Source: Harmonia axyridis
Taxonomy: Eukaryota; Arthropoda; Insecta; Coleoptera; Coccinellidae
Direction: 5' to 3'
NCBI RefSeq assembly: GCF_914767665.1
Contig: NC_059503.1
Coordinates: forward strand, 36,518,001 to 36,582,000
DNA: 64,000 nt
The translations under genes were made by a program, and so were the position numbers. Below, one piece after another: positions 20,356 through 32,125 of the stretch. Below the pieces are notes generated by a model, which was not told the origin of the DNA, did not search any database, and saw only the letters and a list, made by a program, of their open reading frames with translations. The first letter of the stretch is position 1. Each line of letters starts with the position of its first letter.

Positions 20356-23300
20356 ACTGACGAATAATTTTCAATATTGTAAATATATTATAAATTGTAA
20401 ATAAGAAAATATTTCGAAATAAGTAATTGTATAAATGAGTTTTTAAAATAATAATTTTGATCTTCTTTTTTTATTTTGTTTATTAAGCAAACTGAAAAAT
20501 AATTTAGTTGTTTTTGCTCACACTATTATTATTTATATAATCAACCTCACAAATCATAAAATATTTTTGTTGAAAAAATCTATATAACGGTGAAACCCAA
20601 GTTTGTGTCCTAACAAAAATTCAGTTTTCCGATAATAAATCTCGAAAAAAAAATGTTATCAGTTGCAATTTAATTGAAATAATCCCAGAATGTTTTTTCT
20701 CATATTATGTGCCCTATCTGGTCATTCCGTCTGTTCTTGTAGAACAAAAAAAAAATTTCAAGCAATTCTAAATGAATACAATATCAAAAATTTCTGCGAA
20801 ATTCTTTCAGTTCTTATTTTTGGTCTACAGACTCGTAAATTTGTTTTCCAACTTAACCTCTATAGGGATGAGATAACTTGTTCATTCAGCTTCAATAGTA
20901 TTTTTTCAAAATTTCGATACGAGCGCTTCTCGCTGATATATCGAACTTTGAATTGAAAAGGACCTTTTTGTTTTCAACCATTACCAATATCTCACTAATC
21001 AATGATTGCACAGAAAATTTAGAGGATGTTTTGAAATCTTGAATGAATTCTCTACAAAACTTAGTTATGGTATTTTCGGAAAAAAATTTTTTTCGTTCTC
21101 TACATTAATTTGTAAAGTTGATAGAAAAAGGGCTTTTGGAGGCTTTTCGAATAATCGAGCGCTGAATTGAAAATATCGAAGAAAAAAATCCCAGAGATTT
21201 TCAATTCAATCTAAGGAGCGGTTTTTTTGTTTCATTCGATCCAATTCTCAAGAAATTAAAGGACCACGCATTCTAACCATGTTTGGGAGTCAACAATTAT
21301 TTTCAAATTTTGCAAATTCGTTTTGAGAACAAACTGGCTTTTTCAGCGTTGTAGGAGTTCTATAGATGAAAACTTGAGATATGCAATTTCTGAAAAGCAA
21401 GTAGATCGAAATTTCCTTGGGTATATCAAGTTTATTTTGAATTTAATTTGGTTTCTATCATCAAAATCATGGGATTAAATTACGGAATCGCATTAGAAAT
21501 GATAATGATATGTTGAATAGATTCATTTGGACTCAATAAATGAAAAAAAAAATGAAAAATAAAAAACTTTTTTTTAATTTTCAAAAAAAATATTTCATGA
21601 GTTCTGTTATCGTTTTGTTCTGTTATTGATAAGAATACAAAAAAAAACTTAAGATTTCGAATCGAAAATCGTGATCCTTTAATTTTTTGAAAATTCGATC
21701 AAATGAAACAGAACATGGATTGAATTGAAATTCTCTCAACATTGATGGTTTTTTCGATATTTTCAATTCAGCGCTTGATTATCCAAGAAGCCTCCAAGAG
21801 CAATATTTTTATCATTTTTTCAAATCAATGTAGAGAACGAAAAAAAATTTTTTCCGGAAAAACCATAGCTACTTCTTGTAGAGAATTCATTCAAGATTTC
21901 AAAACATCCCCTTAATTTTCTGCGCAATCATTGATTGGTGAGATATTGATGGTTAAAGACAAAAAGGCCCTTTTCAATTCAAAGTTCGATATTTCAGCGA
22001 GAAGTGCTCGTATCGAAATTTAAAAAATGGGATATTGAAGCTGAATGAACAAGTTATCTCATCCATGTAGTGGTTAAGTTGGAAAAAAAAATGTCCAAGT
22101 CTGTAGGCCAAAACAAATATGCGAAAAATTCGCAGAAATTTTAGATACTCTATTTATAGGATTGAGCAGTACACGTTGCTTCAATATTTTTTTCATTATG
22201 AGATCTCTAAACAATAAACTTCAAGCTTCAAAAAGCTTCTTTTCAAATTGAGATACGACCATTGTTGTCGAAAATACAGCCATTTGAAAAACCGCTAAGA
22301 ACTTCGAATTTTATTTCGATCCTTTAATTTATTCCACTAGTATATATGACGAAAATTATTATCATCAATATAAGAACTTTTTATTTCATAAAAGGTAGTA
22401 CAACAATAGTGGAAAAGGCGAGTAAATCGCAAAGCGTTGTCTTCCTGCCTATCTGAAATAGTTTTAAAAAAATAAGCCCAAAAAATGCTAAAGACTATAT
22501 CTGAATATAATTGTATCGAAATAAATTATGCTCCATGAGGAGCTAAAATCGCTCTATTCGCAGCTCCCTTATCCACCTCTTTGTGGGTCCTCTCGGAAAT
22601 TTAACGAAAAATCACTTAATATATTAGACTAAAATTGTATGGAAAAAAATGTTCTCTGAGGAATGAAAATAGCACAATTTGCAGTTCCCAGATTCACTTT
22701 TTTGTGGGCCCCCTCAGAAATATATCGAAAAAAATATTAAATATAATGGACTATAATTGTTTTGAAAAAAAATATGCTCTCTGAGGAATAAAATATCTTA
22801 ATTTGCAGCGCCCTTATCCACCTCTTTGTGGGTCCTCTCGGAAATATATCAAAAAAATAATAATATATTACTGTATAATAGTTTCGAATAAAATATGCTC
22901 TTTGTTTGAGGATTGAAAATAGTTCAATTTGCTGTTTCTGGATCCACTTTTTTGTAGGCCCTCTCAGCAATATATCAGAAAAAATACTGAATATATTAGT
23001 CTACAATTTTTTCGACAAAAAATGTGCGGTATGAGGAATAAAAAAATAGCTCAATTTTCAGAGCACGGATCCTCTTTTTTGTGGGTTCTTTATTGTAAGA
23101 CGCCGATAGTTATGACATTTTGAAGTGCGCTGATAAGGCTAGGTACAGCAATTAGGCACCATCAATTTCAACCTCATTACTTGAATATATTTTAAGTTTA
23201 CCTGGCTTTATTTCCGATTCTGAACAATAACATCAAATTAGTATTTGTAATTACTATGACATGACCAATTGTTTATGAATAATCAAGCAGGGAGGTTTGG

Positions 23301-23338
23301 TATAAATGTTCAGGTCCCTCAAAAATTTAGTCAGTTTA
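23301..23338 (+). promoter_or_regulatory. Core promoter of EIF1AD copy 4
   Basis: TATAAA at 23301-23306; TCAGTT with A+1 at 23333. Confidence 0.75.
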
Positions 23339-23826
23339 CAGCATACTTTGAAAGAGTAACTACAACCAAGTGAAAACTAACAGAAGTGAAAAATATTTAT
23401 ATAGTAGTCGAGGCTTTAGGATCTTCGGAATCGGTTTTACGAGAAAACAGCAGGTACGTACCTTAACATTTACTTCAAAAAGGCTATTAATTTCTGTAAC
23501 AAATAAAATTGTTGATAGGACTAGATCTGGAAATTTAAATTCATTAAAAAATAATTTCCGTACTTTAGGAGCTTAAGGTATAATTAGTGGGTTTTTCATC
23601 GGAGGGAAAAGGCTATTGTGAAAGGAGTTCTCATAAACTCCCAAGTATCATCTTTGTTTTTTTGTTTATTACGTTGAATAAGAGCGATAATTATTTGTTG
23701 TGAGGATTGATTTTTTCAATTTTGATTAAACTTTAATTCTAATTTCTCCGTATTTAGTATTTTGAACAGTAATTATCTCATTATCATTGGGAAATGTTAT
23801 TAATTAAAACCATTTTTTTCGCAGAT

Positions 23827-24279
23827 ATGTCACGAGCAACTAAAAGAAAGCACGTCCTTAGAGAGATAGACGACTACTCCCCACCAACAAAGAACCAACA
23901 AATAGTGAAAGTCGTTGCAAGCAAAGGGAATAATCTTCATGAAGTGGAGACGGCTGATAAAAGCAGGTTCCTGGTGTCGATGCCGATGAAATTCAGGAAG
24001 TTTTTCTGGATCAAACGAGGAAATTTCATAGTAATAGAACCCATCCAAGAAGGTGTTAAAGTGAAGGGTGAAATGACTAGAATTTTGACAAATGAACATA
24101 TCAAATACTACAAGCAGGACAATATATGGCCCGATTTTGACAATAATAAAAAGCAATCCGAAGGAATTTTCGATAATGATTTACCTATGAAAGCTAATAG
24201 TGTGCCGGCTACGATTGAAACGTACAGTGACAGTGACGAATCTGATATTGATTATTCAAATGACTCTGATTGTGATTAA
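23827..24279 (+). CDS. EIF1AD: EIF1AD (array copy 4)
   Basis: Full-length protein and the last copy carrying Thr129; everything to its right has Met129. Exon 1 is 23333-23453, donor CAG|GTACGT intact, acceptor at 23824. Confidence 0.95.
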   Translation: MSRATKRKHVLREIDDYSPPTKNQQIVKVVASKGNNLHEVETADKSRFLVSMPMKFRKFFWIKRGNFIVIEPIQEGVKVKGEMTRILTNEHIKYYKQDNIWPDFDNNKKQSEGIFDNDLPMKANSVPATIETYSDSDESDIDYSNDSDCD

Positions 24280-27224
24280 ACTGACGAATAATTTTCAATA
24301 TTGTAAATATATTATAAATTGTAAATAAGAAAATATTTCGAAATAAGTAATTGTATAAATGAGTTTTTAAAATAATAATTTTGATCTTCTTTTTTTATTT
24401 TGTTTATTAAGCAAACTGAAAAATAATTTAGTTGTTTTTGCTCACACTATTATTATTTATATAATCAACCTCACAAATCATAAAATATTTTTGTTGAAAA
24501 AATCTATATAACGGTGAAACCCAAGTTTGTGTCCTAACAAAAATTCAGTTTTCCGATAATAAATCTCGAAAAAAAAATGTTATCAGTTGCAATTTAATTG
24601 AAATAATCCCAGAATGTTTTTTCTCATATTATGTGCCCTATCTGGTCATTCCGTCTGTTCTTGTAGAACAAAAAAAAAATTTCAAGCAATTCTAAATGAA
24701 TACAATATCAAAAATTTCTGCGAAATTCTTTCAGTTCTTATTTTTGGTCTACAGACTCGTAAATTTGTTTTCCAACTTAACCTCTATAGGGATGAGATAA
24801 CTTGTTCATTCAGCTTCAATAGTATTTTTTCAAAATTTCGATACGAGCGCTTCTCGCTGATATATCGAACTTTGAATTGAAAAGGACCTTTTTGTTTTCA
24901 ACCATTACCAATATCTCACTAATCAATGATTGCACAGAAAATTTAGAGGATGTTTTGAAATCTTGAATGAATTCTCTACAAAACTTAGTTATGGTATTTT
25001 CGGAAAAAAATTTTTTTCGTTCTCTACATTAATTTGTAAAGTTGATAGAAAAAGGGCTTTTGGAGGCTTTTCGAATAATCGAGCGCTGAATTGAAAATAT
25101 CGAAGAAAAAAATCCCAGAGATTTTCAATTCAATCTAAGGAGCGGTTTTTTTGTTTCATTCGATCCAATTCTCAAGAAATTAAAGGACCACGCATTCTAA
25201 CCATGTTTGGGAGTCAACAATTATTTTCAAATTTTGCAAATTCGTTTTGAGAACAAACTGGCTTTTTCAGCGTTGTAGGAGTTCTATAGATGAAAACTTG
25301 AGATATGCAATTTCTGAAAAGCAAGTAGATCGAAATTTCCTTGGGTATATCAAGTTTATTTTGAATTTAATTTGGTTTCTATCATCAAAATCATGGGATT
25401 AAATTACGGAATCGCATTAGAAATGATAATGATATGTTGAATAGATTCATTTGGACTCAATAAATGAAAAAAAAAATGAAAAATAAAAAACTTTTTTTTA
25501 ATTTTCAAAAAAAATATTTCATGAGTTCTGTTATCGTTTTGTTCTGTTATTGATAAGAATACAAAAAAAAACTTAAGATTTCGAATCGAAAATCGTGATC
25601 CTTTAATTTTTTGAAAATTCGATCAAATGAAACAGAACATGGATTGAATTGAAATTCTCTCAACATTGATGGTTTTTTCGATATTTTCAATTCAGCGCTT
25701 GATTATCCAAGAAGCCTCCAAGAGCAATATTTTTATCATTTTTTCAAATCAATGTAGAGAACGAAAAAAAATTTTTTCCGGAAAAACCATAGCTACTTCT
25801 TGTAGAGAATTCATTCAAGATTTCAAAACATCCCCTTAATTTTCTGCGCAATCATTGATTGGTGAGATATTGATGGTTAAAGACAAAAAGGCCCTTTTCA
25901 ATTCAAAGTTCGATATTTCAGCGAGAAGTGCTCGTATCGAAATTTAGAAAATGGGATATTGAAGCTGAATGAACAAGTTATCTCATCCATGTAGTGGTTA
26001 AGTTGGAAAAAAAAATGTCCAAGTCTGTAGGCCAAAACAAATATGCGAAAAATTCGCAGAAATTTTAGATACTCTATTTATAGGATTGAGCAGTACACGT
26101 TGCTTCAATATTTTTTTCATTATGAGATCTCTAAACAATAAACTTCAAGCTTCAAAAAGCTTCTTTTCAAATTGAGATACGACCATTGTTGTCGAAAATA
26201 CAGCCATTTGAAAAACCGCTAAGAACTTCGAATTTTATTTCGATCCTTTAATTTATTCCACTAGTATATATGACGAAAATTATTATCATCAATATAAGAA
26301 CTTTTTATTTCATAAAAGGTAGTACAACAATAGTGGAAAAGGCGAGTAAATCGCAAAGCGTTGTCTTCCTGCCTATCTGAAATAGTTTTAAAAAAATAAG
26401 CCCAAAAAATGCTAAAGACTATATCTGAATATAATTGTATCGAAATAAATTATGCTCCATGAGGAGCTAAAATCGCTCTATTCGCAGCTCCCTTATCCAC
26501 CTCTTTGTGGGTCCTCTCGGAAATTTAACGAAAAATCACTTAATATATTAGACTAAAATTGTATGGAAAAAAATGTTCTCTGAGGAATGAAAATAGCACA
26601 ATTTGCAGTTCCCAGATTCACTTTTTTGTGGGCCCCCTCAGAAATATATCGAAAAAAATATTAAATATAATGGACTATAATTGTTTTGAAAAAAAATATG
26701 CTCTCTGAGGAATAAAATATCTTAATTTGCAGCGCCCTTATCCACCTCTTTGTGGGTCCTCTCGGAAATATATCAAAAAAATAATAATATATTACTGTAT
26801 AATAGTTTCGAATAAAATATGCTCTTTGTTTGAGGATTGAAAATAGTTCAATTTGCTGTTTCTGGATCCACTTTTTTGTAGGCCCTCTCAGCAATATATC
26901 AGAAAAAATACTGAATATATTAGTCTACAATTTTTTCGACAAAAAATGTGCGGTATGAGGAATAAAAAAATAGCTCAATTTTCAGAGCACGGATCCTCTT
27001 TTTTGTGGGTTCTTTATTGTAAGACGCCGATAGTTATGACATTTTGAAGTGCGCTGATAAGGCTAGGTACAGCAATTAGGCACCATCAATTTCAAACTCA
27101 TTACTTGAATATATTTTAAGTTTACCTGGCTTTATTTCCGATTCTGAACAATAACATCAAATTAGTATTTGTAATTACTATGACATGACCAATTGTTTAT
27201 GAATAATCAAGCAGGGAGGTTTGG

Positions 27225-27262
27225 TATAAATGTTCAGGTCCCTCAAAAATTTAGTCAGTTTA
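27225..27262 (+). promoter_or_regulatory. Core promoter of EIF1AD copy 5
   Basis: TATAAA at 27225-27230; TCAGTT with A+1 at 27257. Confidence 0.75.
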
Positions 27263-27750
27263 CAGCATACTTTGAAAGAGTAACTACAACCAAGTGAAAA
27301 CTAACAGAAGTGAAAAATATTTATATAGTAGTCGAGGCTTTAGGATCTTCGGAATCGGTTTTACGAGAAAACAGCAGGTACGTACCTTAACATTTACTTC
27401 AAAAAGGCTATTAATTTCTGTAACAAATGAAATTGTTGATAGGACTAGATCTGGAAATTTAAATTCATTAAAAAATAATTTCCGTACTTTAGGAGCTTAA
27501 GGTATAATTAGTGGGTTTTTCATCGGAGGGAAAAGGCTATTGTGAAAGGAGTTCTCATAAACTCCCAAGTATCATCTTTGTTTTTTTGTTTATTACGTTG
27601 AATAAGAGCGATAATTATTTGTTGTGAGGATTGATTTTTTCAATTTTGATTGAACTTTAATTCTAATTTCTCCGTATTTAGTATTTTGAACAGTAATTAT
27701 CTCATTATCATTGGGAAATGTTATTAATTAAAACCATTTTTTTCGCAGAT

Positions 27751-28203
27751 ATGTCACGAGCAACTAAAAGAAAGCACGTCCTTAGAGAGATAGACGACTA
27801 CTCCCCACCAACAAAGAACCAACAAATAGTGAAAGTCGTTGCAAGCAAAGGGAATAATCTTCATGAAGTGGAGACGGCTGATAAAAGCAGGTTCCTGGTG
27901 TCGATGCCGATGAAATTCAGGAAGTTTTTCTGGATCAAACGAGGAAATTTCATAGTAATAGAACCCATCCAAGAAGGTGTTAAAGTGAAGGGTGAAATGA
28001 CTAGAATTTTGACAAATGAACATATCAAATACTACAAGCAGGACAATATATGGCCCGATTTCGACAATAATAAAAAGCAATCCGAAGGAATTTTCGATAA
28101 TGATTTACCTATGAAAGCAAATAGTGTGCCGGCTATGATTGAAACGTACAGTGACAGTGACGAATCTGATATTGATTATTCAAATGACTCTGATTGTGAT
28201 TAA
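27751..28203 (+). CDS. EIF1AD: EIF1AD (array copy 5), Met129 form
   Basis: Full-length protein; ACG>ATG gives Thr129Met in the linker between the OB fold and the acidic tail, a position unlikely to disturb the fold. It also carries synonymous changes (TTC for TTT at the Phe of PDFDNN; GCA for GCT at Ala123). Exon 1 is 27257-27377; the acceptor ends at 27748. Confidence 0.95.
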   Translation: MSRATKRKHVLREIDDYSPPTKNQQIVKVVASKGNNLHEVETADKSRFLVSMPMKFRKFFWIKRGNFIVIEPIQEGVKVKGEMTRILTNEHIKYYKQDNIWPDFDNNKKQSEGIFDNDLPMKANSVPAMIETYSDSDESDIDYSNDSDCD

Positions 28204-31146
28204 ACTGACGAATAATTTTCAATATTGTAAATATATTATAAATTGTAAATAAGAAAATATTTCGAAATAAGTAATTGTATAAATGAGTTTTTAAAATAAT
28301 AATTTTGATCTTCTTTTTTTATTTTGTTTATTAAGCAAACTGAAAAATAATTTAGTTGTTTTTGCTCACACTATTATTATTTATATTATCAACCTCACAA
28401 ATCATAAAATATTTTTGTTGAAAAAATCTATATAACGGTGAAACCCAAGTTTGTGTCCTAACAAAAATTCAGTTTTCCGATAATAAATCTCGAAAAAAAA
28501 ATGTTATCAGTTGCAATTTAATTGAAATAATCCCAGAATGTTTTTTCTCATATTATGTGCCCTATCTGGTCATTCCGTCTGTTCTTGTAGAACAAAAAAA
28601 AAAATTTCAAGCAATTCTAAATGAATACAATATCAAAAATTTCTGCGAAATTCTTTCAGTTCTTATTTTTGGTCTACAGACTCGTAAATTTGTTTTCCAA
28701 CTTAACCTCTATAGGGATGAGATAACTTGTTCATTCAGCTTCAATAGTATTTTTTCAAAATTTCGATACGAGCGCTTCTCGCTGATATATCGAACTTTGA
28801 ATTGAAAAGGACCTTTTTGTTTTCAACCATCAATATCTCACTAATCAATGATTGCACAGAAAATTTAGAGGATGTTTTGAAATCTTGAATGAATTCTCTA
28901 CAAAACTTAGTTATGGTATTTTCGGAAAAAAATTTTTTTCGTTCTCTACATTAATTTGTAAAGTTGATAGAAAAAGGGCTTTTGGAGGCTTTTCGAATAA
29001 TCGAGCGCTGAATTGAAAATATCGAAGAAAAAAATCCCAGAGATTTTCAATTCAATCTAAGGAGCGGTTTTTTTGTTTCATTCGATCCAATTCTCAAGAA
29101 ATTAAAGGACCACGCATTCTAACCATGTTTGGAATTCAACGATAATTTTCAAATTTTGCAAATTCGTTTTGAGAACAAACTGGCTTTTTTAGCGTTGTAG
29201 GAGTTCTATAGATGAAAACTTGAGATATGCAATTTCTGAAAAGCAATTAGATCGAAATTTCCTTGGGTATATCAAGTTTATTTTGAATTTAATTTGGTTT
29301 CTATCATCAAAATCATGGGATTAAATTACGGAATCGCATTAGAAATGATAATGATATGTTGAATAGATTCATTTGGACTCAATAAATGAAAAAAAAAAAT
29401 GAAAAATAAAAAACTTTTTTTTAATTTTCAAAAAAAATATTTCATGAGTTTTGTTATTGTTTTGTTCTGTTATTGATAAGAATACAAAAAAAAACTTAAG
29501 ATTTCGAATCGAAAATCGTGATCCTTCAATTTTTTGAAAATTCGATCAAATGAAACAGAACATGGATTGAATTGAAATTCTCTCAACATTGATGGTTTTT
29601 TCGATATTTTCAATTCAGCGCTTGATTATCCAAGAAGCCTCCAAGAGCAATATTTTCATCATTTTTTCAAATTAATGTAGAGAACGAAAAAAAATTTTTT
29701 CCGGAAAAACCATAGCTACTTCTTGTAGAGAATTCATTCAAGATTTCAAAACATCCCCTTAATTTTCTGCGCAATCATTGATTGGTGAGATATTGATGGT
29801 TAAAGACAAAAAGGCCCTTTTCAATTCAAAGTTCGATATTTCAGCGAGAAGTGCTCATATCGAAATTTAGAAAACGGGATATTGAAGCTGAATGAACAAG
29901 TTATCTCATCCATGTAGTGGTTAAGTTGGAAAAAAAAATGTCCAAGAATTAGAACTAGAACAAATATGCGAAAAATTCGCAGATATTTTAGATACTCTAT
30001 TTATAGGATTGAGCAGTACACGTTGCTTCAATAATTTTTTCATTATGAGATCTCTAAACAATAAACTTCAAGCTTCAAAAAGCTTCTTTTCAAATTGAGA
30101 TACGACCATTGTTGTCGAAAATACAGCCATTTGAAAAACCGCTAAGAACTTCGAATTTTATTTCGATCCTTTAATTTATTCCACTAGTATATATGACGAA
30201 AATTATTATCATCAATATAAGAACTTTTTATTTCATAAAAGGTAGTACAACAATAGTGGAAAAGGCGAGTAAATCGCAAAGCGTTGTCTTCCTGCCTATC
30301 TGAAATAGTTTTAAAAAAATAAGCCCAAAAAATGCTAAAGACTATATCTGAATATAATTGTATCGAAATAAATTATGCTCCATGAGGAGCTAAAATCGCT
30401 CTATTCGCAGCTCCCTTATCCACCTCTTTGTGGGTCCTCTCGGAAATTTAACGAAAAATCACTTAATATATTAGACTAAAATTGTATGGAAAAAAATGTT
30501 CTCTGAGGAATGAAAATAGCACAATTTGCAGTTCCCAGATTCACTTTTTGTGGGCCCCCTCAGAAATATATCGAAAAAAATATTAAATATAATGGACTAT
30601 AATTGTTTTGAAAAAAAATATGCTCTCTGAGGAATAAAATATCTTAATTTGCAGCGCCCTTATCCACCTCTTTGTGGGTCCTCTCGGAAATATATCAAAA
30701 AAATAATAATATATTACTGTATAATAGTTTCGAATAAAATATGCTCTTTGTTTGAGGATTGAAAATAGTTCAATTTGCTGTTTCTGGATCCACTTTTTTG
30801 TAGGCCCTCTCAGCAATATATCAGAAAAAATACTGAATATATTAGTCTACAATTTTTTCGACAAAAAATGTGCGGTATGAGGAATAAAAAAATAGCTCAA
30901 TTTTCAGAGCACGGATCCTCTTTTTTGTGGGTTCTTTATTGTAAGACGCCTATAGTTATGACATTTTGAAGTGCGCTGATAAGGCTAGGTACAGCAATTA
31001 GGCACCATCAATTTCAAACTCATTACTTGAATATATTTTAAGTTTACCTGGCTTTATTTCCGATTCTGAACAATAACATCAAATTAGTATTTGTAATTAC
31101 TATGACATGACCAATTGTTTATGAATAATCAAGCAGGGAGGTTTGG

Positions 31147-31184
31147 TATAAATGTTCAGGTCCCTCAAAAATTTAGTCAGTTTA
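31147..31184 (+). promoter_or_regulatory. Core promoter of EIF1AD copy 6
   Basis: TATAAA at 31147-31152; TCAGTT with A+1 at 31179. Confidence 0.75.
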
Positions 31185-31672
31185 CAGCATACTTTGAAAG
31201 AGTAACTACAACCAAGTGAAAACTAACAGAAGTGAAAAATATTTATATAGTAGTCGAGGCTTTAGGATCTTCGGAATCGGTTTTACGAGAAAACAGCAGG
31301 TACGTACCTTAACATTTACTTCAAAAAGGCTATTAATTTCTGTAACAAATAAAATTGTTGATAGGACTAGATCTGGAAATTTAAATTCATTAAAAAATAA
31401 TTTCCGTACTTTAGGAGCTTAAGGTATAATTAGTGGGTTTTTCATCGGAGGGAAAAGGCTATTGTGAAAGGAGTTCTCATAAACTCCCAAGTATCATCTT
31501 TGTTTTTTTGTTTATTACGTTGAATAAGAGCGATAATTATTTGTTGTGAGGATTGATTTTTTCAATTTTGATTAAACTTTAATTCTAATTTCTCCGTATT
31601 TAGTATTTTGAACAGTAATTATCTTATTATCATTGGGAAATGTTATTAATTAAAACTATTTTTTTCGCAGAT

Positions 31673-32125
31673 ATGTCACGAGCAACTAAAAGAAAGCACG
31701 TCCTTAGAGAGATAGACGACTACTCCCCACCAACAAAGAACCAACAAATAGTGAAAGTCGTTGCAAGCAAAGGGAATAATCTTCATGAAGTGGAGACGGC
31801 TGATAAAAGCAGGTTCCTGGTGTCGATGCCGATGAAATTCAGGAAGTTTTTCTGGATCAAACGAGGAAATTTCATAGTAATAGAACCCATCCAAGAAGGT
31901 GTTAAAGTGAAGGGTGAAATGACTAGAATTTTGACGAATGAACATATCAAATACTACAAGCAGGACAATATATGGCCCGATTTCGACAATAATAAAAAGC
32001 AATCCGAAGGAATTTTCGATAATGATTTACCTATGAAAGCGAATAGTGTGCCGGCTATGATTGAAACGTACAGTGACAGTGACGAATCTGATATTGATTA
32101 TTCAAATGACTCTGATTGTGATTAA
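31673..32125 (+). CDS. EIF1AD: EIF1AD (array copy 6), Met129 form
   Basis: Full-length, protein identical to copies 5, 8 and 9. Ala123 is GCG and Thr88 is ACG, both silent. Exon 1 is 31179-31299. The polypyrimidine tract has one C>T change, which leaves the acceptor usable. Confidence 0.95.
   Translation: MSRATKRKHVLREIDDYSPPTKNQQIVKVVASKGNNLHEVETADKSRFLVSMPMKFRKFFWIKRGNFIVIEPIQEGVKVKGEMTRILTNEHIKYYKQDNIWPDFDNNKKQSEGIFDNDLPMKANSVPAMIETYSDSDESDIDYSNDSDCD

Larger units (their letters stand above)
18234..22157 (+). repeat. EIF1AD tandem array, unit 3
   Basis: 3,924 bp. It shares 'TTTCAACCTC' in the upstream module with unit 4 only, and uniquely has TTTGTTTGTTTG in the intron. Foldback remnant 20753-22337. 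Confidence 0.97.
22158..26081 (+). repeat. EIF1AD tandem array, unit 4
   Basis: 3,924 bp. Shares the upstream CAACCTC variant with unit 3; the minisatellite starts near 22471 and the foldback remnant is 24677-26261. Confidence 0.97.
26082..30004 (+). repeat. EIF1AD tandem array, unit 5
   Basis: 3,923 bp. First unit whose right foldback arm carries 'CCAAGAATTAGAACTAGAAC' in place of 'CCAAGTCTGTAGGCCAAAAC'; units 6 and 8 share this, unit 7 does not. The intron variant GATTGAAC is shared with unit 1. Confidence 0.97.
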